A DNA stretch of 33,689 bases from a virus, in the IMG/VR virus record IMGVR_UViG_3300033153_002255, positions 1 through 33,689 of that record; one strand, given 5' to 3'. This document shows, piece after piece, positions 1 to 8,130 of the stretch (within the stretch, counting starts at the first letter, position 1; the number at the start of each line of letters is the position of its first letter). The notes beneath the pieces were generated by a model. It was not told where the DNA came from, did no database searches, and saw nothing but the letters and a program-made list of their open reading frames with translations. A program made the position numbers and the translations under genes.

Positions 1-48
1 TTTAAGGTTTTGTGTACCTATAGAGACTAAAATGTCATTTTTGCGGGG

Positions 49-507
49 GTTATAGTTTTTATAGCTCCGAAACTTTATTATGAAGTTATATACTTGAAAT
101 ATTCTAGTTTCAAAAAAGACTATAAAAACTATAACATCTTTGCTAGGCACTGCCTCGGGGCATTAGGTACCTAGAGTCAATAATACTAAGTGTTACTTAC
201 AACTTACAAAAATAAAAAGACTATAAAAACTATAACGCAAACCTCGTAAAATAGGGCTATAGTGTTTATACTACCTTAAACCTCTCTAAGCTCCATTAAG
301 CACCACTAAGCACACAGAAACAACCTGAAAGATATCTGAACTATCTCAACTAACCTAACCATTTAAACAACCGACCAAAACACCCTATGCTACCAAAAGT
401 AACACGATATTTAAGGTTAAACCCACCTAAAGGACTCCGAGGGCAGAAAAGCACCACGCCCACCGCAAAAAACCGCTTAAGTTTGAGCGAACTATAAAAA
501 CTATAAC
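49..507. repeat. Four dispersed 16-bp iteron-like repeats
   Basis: The word CTATAAAAACTATAAC occurs at 120-135, 221-236 and 492-507 on the + strand and once inverted at 49-64. Each copy contains the half-repeat ACTATA twice, separated by a few A residues. Copies at 120 and 221 also share a preceding AAAAAGA, and the copy at 492 is preceded by GAA. I saw no further exact copy elsewhere in the window. Such repeats are typical of initiator-binding iterons or repressor operators; which applies is unknown. Confidence 0.75.
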
Positions 508-618
508 ATTTGACCATTCAGCCCACTTTAAGAAAGTTACGCTATAACAGTCACTATATATAAACCACCACTTACCAAACCGACTAAGTAATAGTTAGGA
601 CAGCTACACAAACCGCTT

Positions 619-649
619 TATAATAGATTAAGCTAAATTACACTATAAT
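619..649 (+). promoter_or_regulatory. Candidate early promoter -10 boxes
   Basis: Perfect TATAAT hexamers lie at 619-624 and 644-649. Neither has a good TTGACA box about 17 bases upstream. Some bacteria, including Campylobacterota, use sigma-70 promoters with a -10 box and no conserved -35, so these are plausible but weak promoter calls for the leftmost gene. Confidence 0.3.
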
Positions 650-744
650 ACATACATGAAAGAGAGATAGATTAACTAGCTAAACGACCTTTAAACTCTA
701 AGGTGTTTTTAAGCCGAGTTAGCCTATCATACTCTTAACGATTT

Positions 745-816
745 GATTAGAGACTACTAGATAACTTTGTTTGTCCTTTGTGACTACTAGTCTCTAATCA
801 GACCGTTAGGCTGAAA
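745..816 (+). promoter_or_regulatory. Structured 5' leader element, copy 1
   Basis: An 11-bp perfect inverted repeat pairs GATTAGAGACT (745-755) with AGTCTCTAATC (789-799) around a 33-base loop. It is followed directly by CAGACC, three bases, then AGGCTGAAA (799-816), 33 bases before the start codon at 850. The same arrangement with different stem bases recurs at 9893-9973. The conserved single-stranded tail with different but still paired stems suggests a functional RNA leader, processing site or protein-binding site. Confidence 0.5.
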
Positions 817-849
817 TTAAAAAGTCCCATAGGGCATAAAGGATATATT

Positions 850-1479
850 ATGGCAAAAGAGCAAATTAAATTAGAAGATGGTAGAGTAGTTAAAGTAGCT
901 ATGAGTGCAGTAGTATCGTACCTAGTAAGCATTAAGAGTGACCTATTACAGACAGCGGAGTTTACTAAGCTATTAGTAGCAGGGAAAGGCGGTTTTAATG
1001 GAGAGGATAGCTTTGTTACTATAGATGGGAACAAAGTAGCTAGAATTTGTGCTATGACAGGTGCAGTGTTTGCACATGACAACACAGACAAAGCACTATC
1101 GTTTTTCTATAAAAATGGTTCATACATGATAGGTGCAGAAGTTGTTAAAGCTAATGCTCGTAAATCATGGGAAATGGACAGAGAAGACAGAGAGCTAGAG
1201 CTTGAAAATGATATGTTAGAGGGCAATATCAAGCCTAAAGAGTGGAAAGAACAAGCTACACTAATTCAAGCGGAAGAGTTCCACTTTGAACTTGACGAGG
1301 ACACTAAAGCTGACCTTATCGCTGACTTTGGTGGCTATGCAACTAAAGAGGACTTTATCACAGCTTACAACGCTGACGAAGTTCTACCATTCACAGACTT
1401 TGAAGAGGAGACTAAGGCACTAAGAGCTTTAGCACCTAAAAGAGTTGAAGAGGCAGAAGACGAAGCAGAAGAGGCATAA
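850..1479 (+). CDS. Early protein of unknown function with acidic C-terminus
   Basis: A 209-residue protein I do not recognise. The start is well supported by AAAGGATATATT immediately upstream of ATG. The middle (about 100-150) is rich in charged residues, and the last 30 residues are strongly acidic (ends VEEAEDEAEEA). Acidic tails are common in phage single-strand DNA-binding and DNA-mimic proteins, but no fold is evident, so that is only a possibility. It is the first gene of the left arm and is insulated: a structured leader lies upstream and a strong hairpin (1491-1529) follows, so it may be expressed alone, early and at high level. Confidence 0.8.
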   Translation: MAKEQIKLEDGRVVKVAMSAVVSYLVSIKSDLLQTAEFTKLLVAGKGGFNGEDSFVTIDGNKVARICAMTGAVFAHDNTDKALSFFYKNGSYMIGAEVVKANARKSWEMDREDRELELENDMLEGNIKPKEWKEQATLIQAEEFHFELDEDTKADLIADFGGYATKEDFITAYNADEVLPFTDFEEETKALRALAPKRVEEAEDEAEEA

Positions 1480-1490
1480 CAGCCTCTTAG

Positions 1491-1529
1491 ACTTTTAGAG
1501 TAGTATAGAAATATACTACTCTCTAAAGT
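1491..1529 (+). terminator. Strong hairpin with GAAA loop after first gene
   Basis: ACTTTTAGAGTAGTATA (1491-1507) pairs with TATACTACTCTCTAAAGT (1512-1529) around a GAAA tetraloop, with one bulge. The inner 11 pairs are perfect. Only a short T-containing stretch follows, so it may be a terminator, an RNA-stabilising 3' end or a processing site. Confidence 0.5.
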
Positions 1530-1582
1530 TTAACAGAGCGATAAGCACTATTAATACTTAATACATAATACAAGGACACCAA

Positions 1583-1816
1583 ATGCAAGATATAATCGAG
1601 AGAGCAGAGAGAGTAGCTAGAGAGCTAACGAACTTTAAGAGATATGGTAAAGCTAAAGACGAGCTATACAGACTACAGAACGGCAAAGGCTCTTTAGTTT
1701 TAGAGCTATTACAAGTAGAGCCGAGACAGATAGACCAAGCACTAGTTAGAGCCGACCAAGAGACAGAGAGAAGTTATACACTACTTACTAGCCTAGTGCA
1801 AGGGAGAGAGGTATAA
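1583..1816 (+). CDS. Small helical protein, unknown function
   Basis: A 77-residue charged protein, mostly predicted helix, with no recognisable domain or membrane segment. AAGGA lies seven bases before the ATG. The stop overlaps the next start as TAATG, so it heads a run of small, translationally coupled early genes (1583-2940). Position and size fit host-takeover proteins of lytic phages, but no specific role can be given. Confidence 0.7.
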   Translation: MQDIIERAERVARELTNFKRYGKAKDELYRLQNGKGSLVLELLQVEPRQIDQALVRADQETERSYTLLTSLVQGREV

Positions 1817-2031
1817 TGACTATATTAACAGACCAAGGCACAAAGACACACTACAGCCACGACACTAAACTAACGAGTAGAGCTATAGATAATGAGCTAC
1901 ACAGGATTAGTTTAACGGGTACACTACCGAGAGCCTACCCCGAAGACTGCCTAGACCTACTTAACGAAGTAGCTAACCTAAGCAACGAAGACTATAAGGC
2001 TCTAAGCGAGTTTCAAAAGAGGAGGAAATAA
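1816..2031 (+). CDS. Small early protein, unknown function
   Basis: A 71-residue protein of no recognised family. It begins at a TAATG overlap with the preceding gene and ends at another with the next. It carries His, Asp and Glu residues but no motif I can name. The GGAGG just before its stop serves the following gene. Confidence 0.65.
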   Translation: MTILTDQGTKTHYSHDTKLTSRAIDNELHRISLTGTLPRAYPEDCLDLLNEVANLSNEDYKALSEFQKRRK

Positions 2032-2252
2032 TGCCTAAAGACCTTATACTAACAGAGACAGTTATAACCGCTATGCGAGACACCTACACTAAGGAAGACA
2101 TAGATAAGGCTCTAAACTTCACTTTGTGGAGTTGGTATGATGTAATGACAGCCTTTAGAGAGATAGGCTATGAGCCTACACAAGCAGAAGAGGAGCGTAT
2201 TAAAAAGGCTCTATTCACTAAGAAGATTAACCATATAACAAAGGATATATAA
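2031..2252 (+). CDS. Small early protein, unknown function
   Basis: A 73-residue protein, largely helical, containing a Trp-rich patch (FTLWSWYDVMTAF, about residues 30-42). No family recognised. A good ribosome site, GGAGGAAATA, precedes the ATG, which overlaps the previous stop by one base. Confidence 0.7.
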   Translation: MPKDLILTETVITAMRDTYTKEDIDKALNFTLWSWYDVMTAFREIGYEPTQAEEERIKKALFTKKINHITKDI

Positions 2253-2719
2253 TGCAACTACACACATTCAAGGCACATAAGCAAGGTATTAAAGAGAACA
2301 TGGAGCAGAACTTAATCCACGCTAAAGCAACAGACAACAGAGAAGCACCCGACTACTGTTTCACTAAGCAATACGAGACTATAGAGATACATAAGAGCAT
2401 AAAGGGCGAAGACCTACTACACCAACTAGAGAGAGTCACACAACTAGCTAAACATGGTACACTAACACAGAGAGGTAAAACTAAGCAAGAGGGCAGATAT
2501 GACTTTTACAACTCTATAGATTATATAGTAACTACAAAGCACTTTAGACAGACTATAGGTGATGACCAAGTAGAAGAGGCTATGAAAGACCTAGTTAAGA
2601 AAGCTATGGGATTAAGAAGCTATGACTACCTAAACTGCCAAGTAATGGCTATATATAAGAAAGGTGAAATAACATGGCAAGAGGCTACACAAGCACATAA
2701 GGAGGATTGTAACCTATGA
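2252..2719 (+). CDS. Early protein of unknown function
   Basis: A 155-residue soluble, charged protein with no recognised domain. It starts at TAATG behind AAAGGATATA, the same start context seen at 850, 9984 and 31356. Its stop overlaps the next gene by four bases (ATGA type). It is the largest member of the small early cluster. Confidence 0.7.
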   Translation: MQLHTFKAHKQGIKENMEQNLIHAKATDNREAPDYCFTKQYETIEIHKSIKGEDLLHQLERVTQLAKHGTLTQRGKTKQEGRYDFYNSIDYIVTTKHFRQTIGDDQVEEAMKDLVKKAMGLRSYDYLNCQVMAIYKKGEITWQEATQAHKEDCNL

Positions 2720-2940
2720 TAGTAAATCAGACCAACTACAGAGCTATAGCTAGATACCTAGTTAAGCATTGGAGCTATGTAGGGAAAGCATCTAGCTATA
2801 ATCAGCTAACCTCTCTAATTAACTCTAAGATACGAGAAGAGAAGATAGCTAACGTGAACCCACAGCTTAAGCTACAGATAGCTACAGTGAGTACAATAGT
2901 GTATGCCCTACAAGGTGCAATAGATGTACTGCAAGATTGA
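2716..2940 (+). CDS. Small early protein, unknown function
   Basis: A 74-residue helical protein, basic in the first half, with no recognised domain. The ATGA overlap and an upstream GGAGG support the start. A short hairpin with ATACC/GGTAT arms follows at about 2944-2958, before the next gene. Confidence 0.65.
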   Translation: MIVNQTNYRAIARYLVKHWSYVGKASSYNQLTSLINSKIREEKIANVNPQLKLQIATVSTIVYALQGAIDVLQD

Positions 2941-2999
2941 GCCATACCTAATGGGTATAGCAACTATAACACTAATATACATACTAATATGGAGATAAC

Positions 3000-3203
3000 A
3001 TGGCAACTATAATTGAAGACGAGGCACTATACTATGACTATATAGATACAGTAGCGGAGAGGTTAGGCACTACAGCTAAAGTAGTTGCAAGGTTTATACA
3101 CATAGACGACATGGAGGACGTTCTAAACGATATGTACCAAGCCGAGACAGACCATATAGCTAGTAACCTCATGAGATACCAAGAGGCACTAGATAACTCC
3201 TAG
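3000..3203 (+). CDS. Small acidic protein, unknown function
   Basis: A 67-residue acidic protein starting MATIIEDEALYYDYID. GGAGATAAC precedes the ATG at good spacing, the same sequence as upstream of 8232. No family recognised; small acidic early proteins in phages sometimes mimic DNA or inhibit host enzymes, but nothing here shows that. It is the last gene before a structured non-coding gap. Confidence 0.65.
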   Translation: MATIIEDEALYYDYIDTVAERLGTTAKVVARFIHIDDMEDVLNDMYQAETDHIASNLMRYQEALDNS

Positions 3204-3251
3204 TGAAGAGTTTAGGCTCTTTAACAACCTAAAAGGACACAAGATAGGCAG

Positions 3252-3355
3252 AGTAGCCAAGACCTTACACCTAGCCCAAATATACAAGGCTACTAAGGCT
3301 TTGAGACTCAGAGTGAAGTTATCGAGCCTAGTTATTGGCTCATAGCTCAACGATA
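3252..3355 (+). other. Structured non-coding segment
   Basis: The gap 3204-3470 holds no convincing gene. Several complementary arms are present: AGTAGCC (3252-3258) with GGCTACT (3288-3294), TATCG (3320-3324) with CGATA (3351-3355), and inside it GAGCC with GGCTC (3337-3341). Together with the hairpin just downstream this looks like a folded RNA, either an untranslated region or a small non-coding RNA. It does not fit a tRNA cloverleaf. Confidence 0.35.
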
Positions 3356-3362
3356 CGAGGCT

Positions 3363-3403
3363 TTAAAAAGTGCGTCAACTCACGACATGGACGAACTTTT
3401 TAA
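3363..3403. terminator. A/T-flanked hairpin, probable terminator
   Basis: TTAAAAAGTGCGTC (3363-3376) pairs with GACGAACTTTTTAA (3390-3403) with one mismatch around a 13-base loop. The A-run on one side and T-run on the other make it terminator-like in both directions. It separates the early gene cluster from the replication operon. Confidence 0.55.
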
Positions 3404-3436
3404 GACCTCCTAAGCAAGATATAAGTATTTATAAAG

Positions 3437-3442
3437 TATAAT
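3437..3442 (+). promoter_or_regulatory. Candidate -10 box for replication operon
   Basis: TATAAT lies just after the terminator-like hairpin and about 29 bases before the preferred start at 3471. No convincing -35 is present. If used, transcription would start near 3449-3450, which excludes the ATG at 3441 as the start of the next gene. Confidence 0.4.
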
Positions 3443-3470
3443 GTTATTTATAAAGCAAAGGATTATTTAT

Positions 3471-4034
3471 ATGTATTCACAGTTACTAAAGAGAATAGCA
3501 GAGCCTACTAAAGACTACTACGATATTATATTAGACCACAAGCTAGACATCATAAAGAGAGTCAAGGTATATGGACAGACTCAGACAGCTACAGAACTAG
3601 GTATGTCACAGACTACTTTATCCAACCACCTTAAACTACTTAATGCACTAGAACATAAAGAACACAGACGATATAACCTATATTATATAACCTTTAAGAA
3701 TGTATGTAAAATCGGTGTCTCTAGTGATATAGCTAACAGATTATATAAGTTTAGTGAGGCTATTACTATAGAGACATGGGCTATGGACGAGAAGACAGCT
3801 AAGGAAGCAGAGAGTTTCTTTAAGTTGAGACATAAGAATAAATCATTATCTGTTAAGTACCCTAATCACCCTCAAGGGGGTGCTTTAATGATAGATGATG
3901 AAGACAGACCTTTATATAAAGACATAAAGCACTATGAGATAGTTCAATGTGCTAAGGAAGTATTTATGGGTAATGTAATGACTAAAGCAGATAGAATATA
4001 CCTAGCTACTCTAGCTGAGGAGACACTATGCTAA
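3471..4034 (+). CDS. HTH plus GIY-YIG-like (T5orf172/Mug113) protein
   Basis: A 187-residue protein from the ATG at 3471, chosen because AAAGGATT precedes it and a TATAAT box overlaps the upstream ATG at 3441. Residues 36-57 form a helix-turn-helix (TATELGMSQTTLSNHLKLL). From about 68 it has the T5orf172 pattern of the GIY-YIG superfamily: LYYITFKNVCKIG (70-82), Arg90 and a downstream Glu in the helix around EAESFF. Such proteins are often selfish nucleases or phage regulators. The last bases overlap the primase-helicase start. DNA binding is likely; nuclease activity is inferred. Confidence 0.75.
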   Translation: MYSQLLKRIAEPTKDYYDIILDHKLDIIKRVKVYGQTQTATELGMSQTTLSNHLKLLNALEHKEHRRYNLYYITFKNVCKIGVSSDIANRLYKFSEAITIETWAMDEKTAKEAESFFKLRHKNKSLSVKYPNHPQGGALMIDDEDRPLYKDIKHYEIVQCAKEVFMGNVMTKADRIYLATLAEETLC

Positions 4035-6343
4035 CACCTATAACAAATATACAACCTTTCATAGACTTAGACTACCACACAGTTCCTCTTAATGGTAAAG
4101 GTATTACTAGAGACTCTAAAGGTAAGAAACATGGCTACTCATTTGCCTCTAATTGGCAGAGAACACATACAGAAGAGTTGAACGAGCTTAGTACACCTAT
4201 TGGTGGTTTACTACCTATAGAGATTGTAGCTATAGATTGTGATGATGAGGCTACCTATAGAATGTTCAAAGCTATAGACCCTACTAATGTAGCCTTTATG
4301 GATAGTATAGGTAAACAAGATAAAGATGGTAATGTTATAGAATGTGGTACTATACTGTATAAGCGTTCAGATTTATCCCCTGCTTCATTTAGAGGTACAG
4401 GCGACCTAGCGATAGACTACTTTTGTGGCTCAGGCATGGTGTTTCTACCTACTAAAGCTAACAAGACTAAGACTACATGGTTAGAGGATACAGATGGTAA
4501 CTTACATAACCACCTAGAGCAGAGAGTGGAATTTAAAGAGCTACCTTTACAAGTGGTAGATTTACTAAACTTAGTTAAGCAACAGCCCGAGCCACCTAAG
4601 ACAGTAGCCACTACGGGTATAGCTCAGAGAGGTAAAGGTTTCTTAGCTAAGGTACTAGAGAATATGGATTTAACTAAGGGAGATTACTACCCTTTAATAA
4701 CTAAGATACTTACACCTAAAGAGTATAGAAATGCTAAGTATGCTAAACAGCAACACTTACACCCGAATGACTTATCAGAGGGAGCTAGTGGACATATGTA
4801 TTTGTTTAAGATAGCTACAATACTTGCTAGTGATAATACAGTAGATAAAGACTTATTTCGTGATGTATTAAACTACCTTAACGACCTATGGGACGACCCT
4901 TATTCATCTACTAAACTAGAGAAGACTATTATCGCACCTATAATTAGTGGTAGACAGCTCAACCCACAAGGAGAACCTTACTTTGAGTATGACGAGAATT
5001 GGGACTCAGCTAGTGGCTTTAGTGTTATCACTAAGAGAGACTCTACTATACTAGAGGTGTTCTATGATGACCTAAAGATGACATACTACCTATTCGATAT
5101 AGTTGAGAGTAACATATTAGGTATCACTAAACGCACAGACCTAGTGAACTACATTAAAGGTGTAAGTGGTACGTTTGACCAAAAGGAGCTAGACAACTAT
5201 ATGCAGGTTATACATACTCATTCGCACCCTACTAGAGATTTTGGTTTCTATAATGACGACAGAGACTTTAACCTATTCAAGTCTAGCCATGCACTTAAGA
5301 TACTAAGTAACCCTGAGCTACACAAGGACAGCTACAAGATACCTGTAGAGTTTATAGCTTATATAGAGAACTTTATACCTAGTGAGGAGCAGAGAGATTA
5401 CTTCCTACAGCTACTAAGAACTAAGCTAACTACGTTTGCCTACTCCCCCGTTGTACCTTATATAATAGGTGTGCAGGGTAGTGGTAAGAATACTATAATG
5501 ACTGTACTACAGAACATCATGGGTGGCTCACAGTACGTTAAGACTGATGTAGGTGGCGAACAGTTCCTAGAGAAGTATAATAGTTGGTTAATGGACACTT
5601 ACTTTGTTCAGCTAAATGAGCTAGGAGATACTGTAACAAGTGCCTCTGAGAAGAAGAAAGCTCAAGGTATCCTAAAGAACTACACAGGCTCACAACAGTT
5701 TGAGTGTAGAGCTATGCACACAGACGCTAGAACATACCCACAAACGGCTATGTTTATTATGACTGCGAACCAAAGCCCTCTAACTATAGAGGACACAGAC
5801 AGAAGACTATACTATATAGCTACACCAAACACATTCGACCATAGCCCACAATGTATGGCTAGTGACCCCGTTACAGTGTATAACGCTATAATGGCACAGA
5901 CAGATGATATAGCTTATTGGTTAGCTACAGAATACACTAACCTACAGAAGCATGACTATGTTCGAGCTAGAGAGAGCGAGGGTAAACAAGAAATGGTATT
6001 CGGCTCACTTAATAGCTCAACTAAGATAGCATGGGCTTTATCTAATGGAGAGTTTGACTTATTGATGGAGTGGCTAATAGACCCTAGAACTATATTCAAC
6101 GCAGAGGTAATAAACAACAGAGTTACACTACCTAGATTAGCAGAGGCTTACCACCACCACAGTAACTCAGAAGACCCCGAGGGTGTAATGAAGTTGGCTA
6201 TGAAAGCTCAAGGAGTGAAAATGCACTTTGGCTCACATAATGTACCATACTATGATGTACCACACATAGGAGACTATGATGGGTGTGCTATAGAAGAGGA
6301 CGAAGACGCTGAGGACATAGAGCTAGAGGAGCTAAGAACATAA
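4028..6343 (+). CDS. Primase-helicase, Prim-Pol-like N-terminus with SF3 helicase (P4/D5 type)
   Basis: A 771-residue replication protein. The N-terminal third has a probable primase/polymerase domain with an acidic motif near IVAIDCDD. The C-terminal half is a superfamily 3 helicase: Walker A GVQGSGKN (481-488), an acidic Walker B-like region QLNELGD (528-534), sensor Asn581 in MTANQSP, and an arginine finger DRR (591-593). It should unwind the fork and prime synthesis for the family A polymerase encoded downstream. The last 17 residues form an acidic tail with IEEDEDAEDI (755-764), identical to a stretch in the SSB. Helicase identity is clear; primase activity is less certain. Confidence 0.88.
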   Translation: MLTPITNIQPFIDLDYHTVPLNGKGITRDSKGKKHGYSFASNWQRTHTEELNELSTPIGGLLPIEIVAIDCDDEATYRMFKAIDPTNVAFMDSIGKQDKDGNVIECGTILYKRSDLSPASFRGTGDLAIDYFCGSGMVFLPTKANKTKTTWLEDTDGNLHNHLEQRVEFKELPLQVVDLLNLVKQQPEPPKTVATTGIAQRGKGFLAKVLENMDLTKGDYYPLITKILTPKEYRNAKYAKQQHLHPNDLSEGASGHMYLFKIATILASDNTVDKDLFRDVLNYLNDLWDDPYSSTKLEKTIIAPIISGRQLNPQGEPYFEYDENWDSASGFSVITKRDSTILEVFYDDLKMTYYLFDIVESNILGITKRTDLVNYIKGVSGTFDQKELDNYMQVIHTHSHPTRDFGFYNDDRDFNLFKSSHALKILSNPELHKDSYKIPVEFIAYIENFIPSEEQRDYFLQLLRTKLTTFAYSPVVPYIIGVQGSGKNTIMTVLQNIMGGSQYVKTDVGGEQFLEKYNSWLMDTYFVQLNELGDTVTSASEKKKAQGILKNYTGSQQFECRAMHTDARTYPQTAMFIMTANQSPLTIEDTDRRLYYIATPNTFDHSPQCMASDPVTVYNAIMAQTDDIAYWLATEYTNLQKHDYVRARESEGKQEMVFGSLNSSTKIAWALSNGEFDLLMEWLIDPRTIFNAEVINNRVTLPRLAEAYHHHSNSEDPEGVMKLAMKAQGVKMHFGSHNVPYYDVPHIGDYDGCAIEEDEDAEDIELEELRT

Positions 6344-6645
6344 TGACATATATTTATGAAACAGAGCCTAAGTTATATAGACAATGGAATGGTGCTAAAT
6401 CTAGGTGTTATAATCCTAAACATAAGAGGTATAAGGACTATGGTGGGCGAGGCATTAGAATATATAAGAAGTGGCTACATAATCCTAGCCTATATATTAA
6501 ATACTTAAAGAGCTTACCTAATTGTAATGAAGAGGGTTATACACTAGATAGAATACATAATGACTTTGGTTATGAGCCTATGAATTTAAGATGGGCTACT
6601 ATATCAGAACAATGTATTAATAGAAGACCAAGATGCGTGATATAA
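6343..6645 (+). CDS. HNH/AP2-type homing endonuclease-like protein
   Basis: A 100-residue protein with the pattern common in free-standing phage HNH genes: W..AKSRCYNP, YKDYGGRGI, a Trp, then LDRIHND, GYEP.NLRWAT and EQ..NRR. In this family the HNH-type metal site and DNA-binding strands lie in these blocks. It starts at a TAATG junction with the primase-helicase and overlaps the next gene by 13 bases, as though it was inserted neatly between replication genes. Likely a mobile nuclease gene; activity is inferred from the pattern only. Confidence 0.75.
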   Translation: MTYIYETEPKLYRQWNGAKSRCYNPKHKRYKDYGGRGIRIYKKWLHNPSLYIKYLKSLPNCNEEGYTLDRIHNDFGYEPMNLRWATISEQCINRRPRCVI

Positions 6646-6857
6646 TAGTGGGCTGTGTCACTAGACTACCCGAGCCTCTACCCGATAGGTTCTTTAACAT
6701 GGAAATGAGAGTAGACAACTATCCAACTAAAGAGGATAGACAGGAGCTAGTGGACTTCCTACAGCCTCATATTAATGAGATAGTAGATGATGTAGTGTAT
6801 ATAATAGACACAGAGTGGAATATTAAAGTATGGGAGATAACAGATGGAAGAGGCTAG
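6633..6857 (+). CDS. Small protein between nuclease and helicase, unknown function
   Basis: A 74-residue acidic protein, no family recognised. The ATG at 6633 lies inside the end of the HNH-like gene and has no strong ribosome site; a GTG at 6648 is an alternative start. Its 3' end overlaps the following helicase gene by 14 bases. Confidence 0.55.
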   Translation: MRDIIVGCVTRLPEPLPDRFFNMEMRVDNYPTKEDRQELVDFLQPHINEIVDDVVYIIDTEWNIKVWEITDGRG

Positions 6858-8130
6858 TATATATGACCAAGAGATAGAGTTCGTGATAGGCTTTGCAGGT
6901 AGCGGTAAGAGTACAGAGTTAGCTAAACGATTTGATGGTAAAACTAGTTTAGTGCTTACACCAACTCATAAGGCTAAAGAGGTACTACTAGGCAAGGGAG
7001 TTCAGAACGTAGCTACGATACACAGCTTACTAAAGCTAGTACCTACACTAAACCAAGAAATGCGTAGAGGACAGCGTATGCAGAAACTACAGCAGATAGG
7101 CGACCTAGACCTAAAGGCTATAAAGAATATAGGTATAGACGAGTTCTCTATGATTAATGTAGAGATACTAGATATGCTCCTAGAAATGCTACCCGCTAGT
7201 TGTAAGGTTACAGTATTCGGAGACCCTTACCAACTTGAGCCAGTTGATGGAGAACTAGTTGAGCCAGAGTGCTACACTAATAACATCACAGAGCTAACTA
7301 CTCAACACAGAGCGGAAGCACCCGAAGTAGTAGAGACGTTTATGAGGTTTAAGGACTTCATCAAGGGTACAGGTCAAATGGACTTAAGGGTAGACCTACC
7401 TAATGGTACTATAAAGGGCTTCAACCCTAAGACCGATAGAGCCTTAGCGTTTACTAATGCCAAGGTACTACAGCTAAACGAGGAGATAGCCGAGGAGCTT
7501 AACCTACCTAAAGAGATAGGTATAGGAGAGGAGATTATGATTAATGGTTTAGTTGGTACATTAGTTGAGGAGCCACTATTCGAGGAGGTTAGACGTATCT
7601 ACCCTAAATGTGTCTCTAAGGGTAAGCTAATGACAGGAGATAAACTGATAGGTGCTATAGAGGATATAGAAGAGGATATGCGTAAGTACAATAATAATAT
7701 CAGCTATGCACCTTTAGGCTACATCAAGATAGACGAGGATGTTTACTCTTTCAGCTATGACCTAGACCACTACGCAGAGGCTAAACGTAGAAAGAAAGAA
7801 GTCGAGACTATACAGTTCGCTCTAATAGACGAGCATAACCTAGCTAAGGACGTTAAGCTTAGTGAGTGGTGTAAAGACAATAGACAAGCTAAGTATGTTA
7901 AGGCTAGAGGAACAGCATGGAAGCAGTACCTATTGCACCAAGGGCTACTATGGGATTTAAGAAGACCATTCGCTACAACAGTGCATAAGGCTCAAGGACA
8001 AGAGTTTAGTCGTGTATTTATTGCACAGAACGACATGAAGCAGATTATAAGAGGTAAACATTACCTAAAGTACGCAAGACTTATGTACGTTTCTTTGAGT
8101 AGAGCTATACATAAGGTGGTAATAGTATAA
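6844..8130 (+). CDS. SF1 DNA helicase, Dda/RecD2-like
   Basis: A 428-residue superfamily 1B helicase, close in size to T4 Dda. Motifs in order: Walker A GFAGSGKST (16-24, Lys22), motif Ia LTPTHKAK (about 39-46), DEFS (99-102), GDPYQLEPV with the conserved Gln, QHR, and the C-terminal TVHKAQGQEF (from 379) and YVSLSRA. Such enzymes move 5' to 3' and help replication initiation or fork restart. It sits between the SF3 primase-helicase and the SSB and probably works with both. Its stop overlaps a tiny membrane-protein gene (TAATG). Confidence 0.92.
   Translation: MEEASIYDQEIEFVIGFAGSGKSTELAKRFDGKTSLVLTPTHKAKEVLLGKGVQNVATIHSLLKLVPTLNQEMRRGQRMQKLQQIGDLDLKAIKNIGIDEFSMINVEILDMLLEMLPASCKVTVFGDPYQLEPVDGELVEPECYTNNITELTTQHRAEAPEVVETFMRFKDFIKGTGQMDLRVDLPNGTIKGFNPKTDRALAFTNAKVLQLNEEIAEELNLPKEIGIGEEIMINGLVGTLVEEPLFEEVRRIYPKCVSKGKLMTGDKLIGAIEDIEEDMRKYNNNISYAPLGYIKIDEDVYSFSYDLDHYAEAKRRKKEVETIQFALIDEHNLAKDVKLSEWCKDNRQAKYVKARGTAWKQYLLHQGLLWDLRRPFATTVHKAQGQEFSRVFIAQNDMKQIIRGKHYLKYARLMYVSLSRAIHKVVIV

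Larger units (their letters stand above)
1..849. other. Non-coding leader region, candidate origin/control region
   Basis: No open frame of convincing quality is seen on the + strand in these 849 bases. The region is very A+T rich and holds four copies of a 16-bp repeat (49-507), two TATAAT boxes (619-624 and 644-649) and a stem-loop leader (745-816) just before the first gene. A replication origin or a main early promoter region is a reasonable inference, because the first genes of the left arm read away from it and the window encodes its own primase-helicase. The origin role is not shown by sequence alone. Confidence 0.6.

Noticed and set aside
49-507. CRISPR-like array
   Set aside because: Repeats are only 16 bases, differ in orientation and have unequal spacing of 71, 101 and 271 bases; no cas genes.
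3204-3440. tRNA gene in the structured gap
   Set aside because: The arms do not form a cloverleaf and no T-loop consensus or CCA-end pairing is seen on either strand.
3441-3470. Upstream ATG at 3441 as start of the HTH/GIY-YIG gene
   Set aside because: It overlaps a TATAAT box and has no ribosome site; ATG 3471 has AAAGGATT at suitable spacing.
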